Shown here: positions 1 through 4,287 of the stretch, piece by piece
Numbering within the stretch: the first letter of the stretch is position 1
How the letters are laid out: the number at the start of each line of letters is the position of its first letter
Assembly (NCBI GenBank): GCA_007279775.1
Contig: QYPD01000032.1
Coordinates: 1 to 5,134 of the forward strand
DNA: 5,134 nucleotides
Origin: Spirochaetia bacterium
GTDB taxonomy: Bacteria; Patescibacteriota; Minisyncoccia; UBA6257; UBA9933
Direction of reading: 5' to 3'
Notes under the pieces: model-generated
What the model saw: only the letters and a program-made list of their open reading frames with translations
Told to the model about the DNA's origin: nothing
Databases searched by the model: none
Made by a program: the position numbers and the translations under genes

Positions 1-22
1 ATAAATAGCAGACAAATAGATG

Positions 23-29
23 AAAGGAG
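23..29 (+). promoter_or_regulatory. Shine-Dalgarno site of the 63-aa plus-strand gene
   Basis: The sequence AAAGGAG lies 7 nt before the ATG at 37. It is the only strong ribosome binding site in the window. It decides the start in favour of ATG 37 over the in-frame TTG at 31, which would sit almost on top of the site. The promoter is probably outside the window or at its very edge. Confidence 0.75.
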
Positions 30-36
30 ATTGCTC

Positions 37-228
37 ATGAAAACGCAAACAGAACAGACGACCCCTGAAAACAAGGCGAAGAAACTCCCCCCATATTCCT
101 GTATGGGCTCTCCGCCAACCGGAAACAACGGCAACAGTAACGAAAAAAGAACGCCAATCGACGTTGCGAAAGAGTTTCACGAAAGGCACATTTCAACGGC
201 CGTCACGGACATGCGTGGCCAACTCTAG
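37..228 (+). CDS. small hypothetical protein, 63 aa
   Basis: The product is unrecognised. It is a short hydrophilic protein with no signal peptide or membrane segment. Residues 1-17 are rich in Lys, Glu, Gln and Thr. A Pro/Gly/Asn-rich and probably disordered stretch follows (PPYSCMGSPPTGNNGN, about residues 18-33). The tail (TPIDVAKEFHERHISTAVTDMRGQL) could form one amphipathic helix. Coding status rests on the well-placed AAAGGAG seven bases before the ATG and on an intrinsic terminator beginning 21 nt after the TAG stop, so the gene looks like a complete monocistronic unit. It is the only plausible plus-strand gene and converges on a truncated minus-strand gene. A regulatory leader peptide or a host-specific small protein are both possible. 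Confidence 0.6.
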   Translation: MKTQTEQTTPENKAKKLPPYSCMGSPPTGNNGNSNEKRTPIDVAKEFHERHISTAVTDMRGQL

Positions 229-249
229 GCCCGCCAGCCCATCCTCCTC

Positions 250-294
250 GCCGCTCTGCGTCCATATTACCACGGACAACGAGCGGCCTTTTTT
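250..294 (+). terminator. intrinsic terminator of the 63-aa gene
   Basis: GCCGCTC at 250-256 pairs perfectly with GAGCGGC at 281-287. An inner GTCC (260-263) and GGAC (274-277) extend the fold across small internal loops. A T-run follows at 289-294. The T-tract lies only on the plus-strand side, so the site ends transcription of the 37-228 gene. It also shields that gene from the converging minus-strand fragment, whose stop codon at 293-295 touches the terminator. Confidence 0.75.
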
Positions 295-616
295 ATTCCC
301 CCAAACCGATTTTCATATACCAATCCACGGTGGGATTTATCTCCACGGAACCATCTATATAAATACCTCCGGCCCCAGAAACTCTCATAAACGCCTGTCC
401 GGATTCCCCGCCGGAATAAACATCTCCTCCGCTAACCGCGCTCTGCCAAGAATTTAAAGTTGAATCGTTATAAGAGTGAAAAGTGTAGCTTGAATTTTCT
501 AAAACAAACCAATATTTAACGCCCGCGCTTAAAACAACATTTGGTGAAAAACTGAAAATTAAATCGCGATTTTGCGATACCATCTGCCTACACGGAACGA
601 TGTTGGAACTTATTTT
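293..616 (-). pseudogene. 5'-truncated C-terminal fragment of a surface beta-sandwich protein
   Basis: The minus frame is open from an in-frame TAA (617-619) to the TAA at 293-295. The only ATG (581-583) would give a 96-aa product with no signal peptide. The stretch FSFSPNVVLSAGVKYWFVLE, followed by Gly/Ser/Tyr-rich segments (SGGDVYSGGESGQAF) and a C-terminal DWYMKIGLGE, resembles the end of 'choice-of-anchor'-type beta-sandwich domains. In those proteins an 'F-x-x-x-V-x-L-x-A-G-x-x-Y-W-x-V-L' pattern precedes a closing Asp-Trp/Phe-Tyr strand. Such domains sit in long secreted proteins, so the signal peptide and most of the protein are missing. The open frame continues only about 11 codons upstream of the ATG. 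The break falls between 584 and 648, next to the end of the restriction-modification array, so it may mark an insertion or deletion boundary. A free-standing small gene is less likely because no RBS is visible. The family call comes from pattern memory only. Confidence 0.5.
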
Positions 617-648
617 TTAGCGGGAAAGATATAATATTTCATCGTCTT

Positions 649-1185
649 TCATTCACAAGAAAGAACTTTTTCGTAAATAATTTCTTCTTTTTGTGAATTA
701 AGGAAGAAATAGTATTTTATGCAATATCTATTTTTTTCTTCTTGGTCAGCTAAACTATAATAATTAATTTCAACCTGAAATTTAAAAGAATTACTCTGAA
801 TTCTCTCTTTTTCAAAAATCAAATTACTTTTTAGTTTTATTTCTCCAGGATTGAGAATCATCTCTGCATTATCTATAACACCCAGGAAACCTTCTGCTTT
901 CATGTCAAGGTTAGTTATTCTAGCGGGAATTTTTCCTCTATTATTAACAGGAAAATCTATAATTAATTTATCGCCATCATACTTTTTTTCTATGCCATCG
1001 ATGGAAATATATGGCCTATTGGAGATATTGAATTCCTCTCTTGTTATATTAACTATATCTGCAGTTAAACAAGCATAATAAAAAGTAACGCCTAATAAAG
1101 CTAGTGTCGTAAGTGCTTGAATTTCTGTAGAATATTTTTTAAACCAATTTTCTTTTTCCTCTGGCATAAAATTTTCTTTTATCAA
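649..1185 (-). CDS. single-pass membrane-anchored hypothetical protein, 178 aa
   Basis: No named family is recognised. Residues 1-22 are charged and probably cytoplasmic. A single membrane segment spans about residues 23-44 (IQALTTLALLGVTFYYACL). The rest (about 45-178) looks like a soluble beta-rich domain: the phrase NRPYISIDGIE is followed by alternating hydrophobic strands (KLIIDFPVNNRGKIPARITNLDMKA in two runs). The order 'TM, then NRPY-(V/I)-x-(V/I), then N-x-G-x-x-P-A-R' recurs in many small bacterial membrane-anchored proteins without assigned function. The TTG start at 1183-1185 overlaps the TGA of the upstream small ORF as TTGA, which suggests translational coupling. An in-frame ATG at 1165-1167 would give 172 aa, and neither start has a Shine-Dalgarno. 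It is the last gene of the array. No convincing terminator follows; only a weak GAAAGA/TCTTTC stem without a T-tract is visible. Confidence 0.8.
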   Translation of the reverse strand: MIKENFMPEEKENWFKKYSTEIQALTTLALLGVTFYYACLTADIVNITREEFNISNRPYISIDGIEKKYDGDKLIIDFPVNNRGKIPARITNLDMKAEGFLGVIDNAEMILNPGEIKLKSNLIFEKERIQSNSFKFQVEINYYSLADQEEKNRYCIKYYFFLNSQKEEIIYEKVLSCE

Positions 1186-1361
1186 AATTGGAACCTGTTT
1201 ATTTTCCAGTTTGGATATTTCTCAATTACTATTCCACCGATTATTTTAACGCTGTCATCTTCTTTTGCCTTATCTTTTGTATTTGAATATCGGGATTTGT
1301 ATAAAAGTACAAAAAATAAAAGAAAAATAATAACTAAACTTAGTAAAAAGTAATTCGTTAA
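1182..1361 (-). CDS. small membrane ORF (59 codons), start codon unresolved, possibly broken
   Basis: The frame is open from just after an in-frame TAA (1362-1364) to TGA (1182-1184). It encodes a strong hydrophobic segment (FLLSLVIIFLLFFVLLY, about residues 5-21), then a positively charged boundary (KSRYSNTKDKAK), an acidic patch, and a hydrophobic/basic tail (VKIIGGIVIEKYPNWKINRF). That looks like a genuine single-pass small membrane protein. No ATG, GTG or TTG opens the frame. Upstream in the same frame lies GTG (1377-1379), cut off by the TAA five codons later. In another frame ATG (1373-1375) reads MIQFN and stops. One base change or a small indel would restore either start, so this is either a recently broken gene or one using a non-canonical start. 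Its TGA overlaps the TTG start of the 178-aa gene. The opposite-strand reading lacks comparable protein character. Confidence 0.45.
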   Translation of the reverse strand, partial: LTNYFLLSLVIIFLLFFVLLYKSRYSNTKDKAKEDDSVKIIGGIVIEKYPNWKINRFQF

Positions 1362-1419
1362 TTAAATTGTATCATTCACGCTCTCGCTTGGGCTGACGAA
1401 TTTTTTGGCGGCGGCAAAT

Positions 1420-1527
1420 TTATTTCTTTTTCCCTGTTCCTTCTTTCACGGATTTGACAAACCTTTTTGTCGTAGGATTGACATACCGTTTTGCGTCAGG
1501 ATTCCACTTTGGTGTTTTCTTTGGCAT
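1420..1527 (-). CDS. 35-aa basic peptide with tandem NPxxKR(Y/F)V repeat
   Basis: ATG 1525-1527 to TAA 1420-1422. The peptide opens MPKKTPKW and then carries two back-to-back eight-residue units, NPDAKRYV and NPTTKRFV. It ends with a Lys-rich tail (KSVKEGTGKKK). It is strongly basic, with about a third Lys/Arg and no Cys. The start lies 9 nt after the stop of the 163-aa membrane protein gene on the same strand, so it is probably the next gene of the operon. No clear Shine-Dalgarno is visible, like its neighbours. The DNA shows the duplication too: GGATT-initiated units recur about every 24 bp at about 1450-1505. The NP-x-x-K/G-R-aromatic-V pattern recalls short adaptor-like NP-x-T-G-R motifs seen in other proteins. 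That similarity is loose and no function is assigned. A nucleic-acid-binding or ribosome-associated peptide is possible. Confidence 0.6.
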   Translation of the reverse strand: MPKKTPKWNPDAKRYVNPTTKRFVKSVKEGTGKKK

Positions 1528-1536
1528 AACTTTGGA

Positions 1537-2028
1537 TTAGTAATTATCTTTTTTATAAACTTCGGCCTTTAATAAATCTTGAGCTAAAACTTCAAACCCG
1601 CGAAAAAACGAGTTATCATCTTGTCTTATCTTTGATAAATAATCTTGGATTTCTTTATTCTGATAGGTTTTCACAATATCATACGCAAATGCATTGTACA
1701 GCATATCGTCGCTTATCAAACCTGCTACACTAACATTATTAAGTAATTCATAAGCTCCCAAATAACGATCAATGTCCGTCGTGGTAAATTCGCCCCCACT
1801 CTGTTTCAAGATTGGTTTATTTTCCTCAATCGCAGTAATTAAATTTGCATTTAGATCGCTATTTAATTCCTTATTAAACTCAAGCATTAACTGGGCGGAT
1901 TGATTGTTTCGTAAGTCTCTTATCTGCGCCGCCGCAAAAACTACCCCGCCAACTATCGCCAACACTTCAATTATGCGGAGTATTTTTTCTGTTTGTTTCC
2001 AATCTAATTTTAGAAACTTGAAATTCAT
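1537..2028 (-). CDS. single-pass membrane protein with helical cytoplasmic domain, 163 aa
   Basis: A short basic N-terminus (MNFKFLKLDWKQTEK) precedes one membrane segment at about residues 17-36 (LRIIEVLAIVGGVVFAAAQI). An 'IRDLRNNQSAQLMLEFNKEL' helix follows and then an all-helical domain to the C-terminus, including DIDRYLGAYELLNNVSVAGL (85-104) and FFRGFEVLAQDLLKAE. This layout, with an N-terminal TM, a QIR-x-x-x-x-NQ turn and a helical Y-x-x-x-Y-E-x-x-x-N body, resembles DUF4760-like small membrane proteins of unknown function. The family name is tentative. The N-terminus is probably outside or very short inside, with the helical domain facing the cytoplasm by the positive-inside rule. 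Its ATG overlaps the endonuclease TGA as ATGA, so it is almost certainly made from the restriction-modification mRNA by termination-reinitiation. That makes it a candidate accessory component rather than an unrelated neighbour. Confidence 0.85.
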   Translation of the reverse strand: MNFKFLKLDWKQTEKILRIIEVLAIVGGVVFAAAQIRDLRNNQSAQLMLEFNKELNSDLNANLITAIEENKPILKQSGGEFTTTDIDRYLGAYELLNNVSVAGLISDDMLYNAFAYDIVKTYQNKEIQDYLSKIRQDDNSFFRGFEVLAQDLLKAEVYKKDNY

Positions 2029-2732
2029 CGTAATAATTTTTTAAATACTTCTAACGCCGTCATCAAGCTCTCCACTCTTAACGATTTATAATATTCTGAC
2101 TTGTGAATTGGTTTATCAACCTTTCTCTCGCCCTCAAGCAAAGTGATAATATTCAAATCAACATCAAAATAAGAAAGCAGGGTGTGCGTTGACGGACTCC
2201 CATATTTAACGCCGTTGTTTGTTGAATAATCTCCACCCAGTTGGCTTTCTAATTGCAATAAAACGCATGATAAATCAGGATACAATTGCTTAAAGAGCGT
2301 AAAATCAACGAGTATTCTTTTCATCATTGCGTTTTCTGTATATGCCTTGCACTCAATTGCAACCTTGAATTTTCCGTTAATATAAACATGTACATCGGTT
2401 TTTAATGTGTAATAAAAATCACCAATGTTCTTTTTGATATATTCTTTGACTTCTAGACTTTTAATTTTCTCAATATACTCGGATTTGATCGAAATTCTAA
2501 CTGTTTGTTTTTCAAGTGATAAACGTTGTGGGTCTCCGCCCAAATCTTTCCATGCAATTTCAACCAAGCTTTTTGCCATACTCTCAACAAGTAAACCCTT
2601 GCCGGCTCTTACAACTCCTCCATAAGCGCGATCATCAACATTATCCCTCGCCTTTGTATCAATGCCCTTTACCAAAAATTCGTAGGCGTTGATTAACGAT
2701 AAAACTTCTTTTGATGGTTTTTTCTGTTCCAT
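2025..2732 (-). CDS. probable Type II restriction endonuclease (PD-(D/E)XK fold), 235 aa
   Basis: This is likely the DNA-cleaving partner of the adjacent methyltransferase, cutting host-foreign DNA that lacks the cognate methyl mark. The sequence shows the PD-(D/E)XK metal-binding signature: Asp113 in TDVHVYINGK, then a hydrophobic strand ending in Glu127-Cys-Lys129 (VAIECKAYTEN). A preceding helix carries Glu50 (LLVESMAKSLVEIAW), the position of the extra acidic residue in many such nucleases. The spacing D-(13)-E-x-K and the IECKAY strand are typical. Length (235 aa) fits Type II enzymes. The specificity cannot be read from the sequence. It starts one base after the methyltransferase stop (TAAtATG, no Shine-Dalgarno) and its TGA overlaps the next ATG. 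Placing the nuclease after the methylase lets protection precede cleavage. A Mrr-like or other PD-(D/E)XK nuclease is the alternative, but the pairing argues for Type II. Confidence 0.8.
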   Translation of the reverse strand: MEQKKPSKEVLSLINAYEFLVKGIDTKARDNVDDRAYGGVVRAGKGLLVESMAKSLVEIAWKDLGGDPQRLSLEKQTVRISIKSEYIEKIKSLEVKEYIKKNIGDFYYTLKTDVHVYINGKFKVAIECKAYTENAMMKRILVDFTLFKQLYPDLSCVLLQLESQLGGDYSTNNGVKYGSPSTHTLLSYFDVDLNIITLLEGERKVDKPIHKSEYYKSLRVESLMTALEVFKKLLR

Positions 2733-2733
2733 A

Positions 2734-3897
2734 TTATTTTTTGTTTAATAATGTTAGTTCTTTTTGAACATCAGAAAGTCTTTTTTTTGCTTTCTTATTA
2801 TATTTTTCTGAAATATCAATGCCTACATAATTTCTGCCGAGCTTTTTTGCAACAGCAGTAGTTGTGCCAGCCCCATTAAATGGGTCAAGAATTATATCTC
2901 CGCGATAACTAAATAATTTCATGGCACTACTTGCCAAATTTTCAGGAAACATTGCGGGGTGCCCGTATTCTTTCATTTTTCTTTCTGGCGCGATATCCCA
3001 TTTTGCCACTACTAATTTTTTGAATTCATCGGCAGTGATGTCTATATTTTCTCTTTCACCTTGTTTTTTAAGACTACCTTTGGAAAAAATCTCAAGAAAT
3101 TCCCATGTATATTTTAAGTAAGGATTACTCGGACTTTTCCAAGAACCCCAAGCTGTATATTTACAATTCCAATTATGCTTATCCCACACTATCTCACCTT
3201 TCCATATCAGTTTTTCAGTCATGAAGAAGTTGGAAATAATGTGATGAATGGGAATATAATCAGAAAACAAAGGTTGAACATTAACAATTATTCTCCCACC
3301 ATATTTCAAAACACGAATACACTCTTTGAAAACAGAAAATAACTTATCAAAATAGTCGTTCCAATCCGTTCCGTCTTCGTGGTTGTCATAATCCAATCCA
3401 AAATTATAAGGAGGTGATGTAAAAATTAAATCAACAGAATTGTCGGGAAATTTCTTTAATACCTGCGCGCTATTGCCGGTTATTATTTTATTAACAAAAT
3501 TCTCTGGTAAAATATTATTTTGCTCTGAAAAATTATGGTTTTGAGCGTAGTAATAAAGACCCCTTTTTTGCTCTTTCCCTTTTCTATTTTTTACTTTTCT
3601 TTCCTTGTTATATCCAACATAAAGACGCTTGCTACCTTTTAATCCATAACTTTTTATATTCTCAATATTTTCAACAATAGTATCTAAAACTTTATTGAGC
3701 CCATTATTTGATCGGACAAGCCCAGCATTATTTTTGAACGCGGGAAAATCAAGCTGGCGTAAATTTATAACTAAGTTGTCATCGTCAATTTCAAAATGAA
3801 TATCTTCTTTTGGATATTGACCAAAAAAATCGCGCAAGTCGTCTTTATACTTACTAACCGCAATTGATAAAATTTTTATCGTTTTGTATTCGCTCAT
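2734..3897 (-). CDS. site-specific DNA methyltransferase, beta class (N4-cytosine or N6-adenine), 387 aa
   Basis: It transfers a methyl group from S-adenosylmethionine to an exocyclic amino group in a DNA target, protecting host DNA from the adjacent endonuclease. The catalytic motif IV is TSPPYNFG (160-167). Target recognition probably lies between about 230 and 305, an aromatic and basic stretch with VWDKHNWNCKYTAWGSWKS. HPAMFPENLASSAM (313-326) leads into the SAM-binding motif I, DPFNGAGTT (338-346), followed by GRNYVGIDISEKY. Catalytic motif before SAM motif is the beta-class order. SPPY, rather than NPPY or DPPY, favours N4-cytosine but does not prove it. Residues 1 to about 135 form an unusual N-terminal extension with no recognised domain: mixed alpha/beta, then a Lys/Arg patch (RKVKNRKGKEQKRG). 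The ATG start lies one base after the stop of the helix-turn-helix remnant, with no Shine-Dalgarno. All core motifs are intact. Confidence 0.93.
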   Translation of the reverse strand: MSEYKTIKILSIAVSKYKDDLRDFFGQYPKEDIHFEIDDDNLVINLRQLDFPAFKNNAGLVRSNNGLNKVLDTIVENIENIKSYGLKGSKRLYVGYNKERKVKNRKGKEQKRGLYYYAQNHNFSEQNNILPENFVNKIITGNSAQVLKKFPDNSVDLIFTSPPYNFGLDYDNHEDGTDWNDYFDKLFSVFKECIRVLKYGGRIIVNVQPLFSDYIPIHHIISNFFMTEKLIWKGEIVWDKHNWNCKYTAWGSWKSPSNPYLKYTWEFLEIFSKGSLKKQGERENIDITADEFKKLVVAKWDIAPERKMKEYGHPAMFPENLASSAMKLFSYRGDIILDPFNGAGTTTAVAKKLGRNYVGIDISEKYNKKAKKRLSDVQKELTLLNKK

Positions 3898-3898
3898 A

Positions 3899-4024
3899 TT
3901 ATTTAATTAAATCCTCTATTGGCACATCTAACGCTTTGGCGATTTTTTTAAGTATCTCAACAGTGGAATTGGAACCTTTGCCTGTTTTTATTTTAACATA
4001 GATTAATCCGTAATAAAAATACAT
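3899..4024 (-). pseudogene. decapitated XRE-family HTH regulator (C-terminal half only), possible controller-protein remnant
   Basis: The minus frame from ATG 4022-4024 to TAA 3899-3901 encodes 41 residues. It contains YVKIKTGKGSN followed by TVEILKKIAKALDVPIEDLIK. This matches the end of an XRE/Cro-type helix-turn-helix: the '(I)-x-K-I-E-x-GK-x-x-NP-(T)-x-x-x-L-x-KIAKAL-x-V-x-x-x-x-L' consensus covers the end of the recognition helix through helix 5. Helices 1, 2 and most of 3 are absent. The in-frame ATG lies one base from the foot of a 13-bp perfect hairpin, with no room for a ribosome binding site. The family often supplies C (controller) proteins that sit ahead of restriction-modification genes, which fits the position here. 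Its stop is one base before the methyltransferase ATG, so the two were a coupled pair. The IE-x-GK-x-x-NP consensus has drifted to IK-T-GK-x-S-NS. No N-terminal half is visible within the next 450 bases. A 41-aa fragment could still be translated, but DNA binding is unlikely. Confidence 0.7.
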
Positions 4025-4025
4025 A

Positions 4026-4059
4026 AATTATCGGCTCAATCATATCTGAGCCGATAATT
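4026..4059. repeat. perfect 13-bp inverted repeat (hairpin) at the HTH remnant start
   Basis: AATTATCGGCTCA (4026-4038) is exactly complementary to TGAGCCGATAATT (4047-4059), with an 8-nt loop. It lies one base upstream of the remnant's ATG. On the minus strand the stem is followed by TATGTATTTTT, a partly T-rich tail, so an attenuator or weak terminator in front of the methyltransferase is possible. A regulator operator or an end of an inserted element are alternatives. The exact symmetry is seen directly; the role is inferred. Confidence 0.7.
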
Positions 4060-4076
4060 AAATCATTATTCAACGC

Positions 4077-4229
4077 ACCCCGCACTAAATTTTGCGAGAA
4101 AATTTCAAAATCTGCTTATCGTGATATTAATTAAAATAGTGATGGCGATATGCTTCGTCCAATGCGGGAATGGGCTTATTCAGCCCGCGCACATCGCGAT
4201 TTAAAAAAACAGCAAATTTAGTGCGGGGT
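4077..4229. repeat. 153-bp fold-back element with 16-bp perfect terminal inverted repeats
   Basis: ACCCCGCACTAAATTT at 4077-4092 is the exact inverse complement of 4214-4229. After a bulged T the next GC also pairs (4094-4095 with 4212-4213), and CAAC (4071-4074) with GTTG (4233-4236) extends the symmetry outside. Inside are a middle stem (4145-4153 with 4189-4197, eight of nine pairs) and an inner stem (GGGCT 4172-4176, AGCCC 4182-4186, loop of five). A competing pairing joins GCGGG (4164-4168) with CCCGC (4184-4188). No open frame of note lies within. A miniature inverted-repeat transposable element or a structured RNA leader are the two best readings. No flanking target duplication is visible. 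Confidence 0.65.
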
Positions 4230-4232
4230 TCT

Positions 4233-4287
4233 GTTGCTGATTATAAAATTTTCTTCGCCTTTGGCTCAAAAATTTTAATCCAGCAAC
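4233..4287. repeat. 55-bp imperfect hairpin adjoining the fold-back element
   Basis: GTTGCTG (4233-4239) pairs with CAGCAAC (4281-4287). ATT/AAT and the self-complementary AAAATTTT blocks (4245-4252 and 4269-4276) continue the stem around a two-base and a one-base bulge. The 16-nt loop contains GCC-TTT-GGC. It starts four bases after the neighbouring 153-bp fold-back, so the two may be one composite element. The loop-proximal AAAATTTT makes a bidirectional terminator possible. Confidence 0.6.
4240..4269 (-). promoter_or_regulatory. candidate promoter for the HTH remnant/methyltransferase/endonuclease operon
   Basis: On the minus strand TTGAGC (4264-4269) and a consensus TATAAT (4240-4245) are separated by 18 bp, a sigma70-like arrangement pointing toward the restriction-modification genes. 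The -10 matches fully and the -35 matches four of six. It lies inside the 55-bp hairpin. A transcript from here would run through the 153-bp fold-back and the 13-bp hairpin before the methyltransferase, giving a long structured leader of about 340 nt. In AT-rich DNA such matches arise by chance, so confidence is limited. Confidence 0.35.

Noticed and set aside
164..457. Plus-strand open frame across the terminator and the surface-protein fragment.
   Set aside because: It runs through an intrinsic terminator, overlaps a better-supported gene at its start, has no ribosome binding site, and its Ser/Pro-rich translation is what the antisense of a Gly/Ser-rich beta protein gives.
1117..1353. Plus-strand hydrophobic open frame.
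   Set aside because: It overlaps the start of the 178-aa gene and the minus-strand 59-codon ORF. Its hydrophobicity comes from T-rich codons on the opposite strand of Lys/Ile-rich coding DNA.
1381..1419. Terminator between the 35-aa peptide gene and the small membrane ORF.
   Set aside because: GC-rich, but no complementary arms longer than a few bases were found on either strand.
4064..4239. Integron attC-like site: ATTCAAC at 4068-4074 fits RYYYAAC and GTTGCTG lies at the far side of a foldable segment.
   Set aside because: The right-hand core does not fit GTTRRRY, the arms are perfectly paired over 16 bp without the extrahelical bases attC sites carry, the segment is longer than usual, and no integrase or further sites are present.
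4026..4287. CRISPR array or retron non-coding RNA.
   Set aside because: There are no regularly spaced direct repeats, no cas genes and no reverse transcriptase; the structure consists of unrelated inverted repeats.
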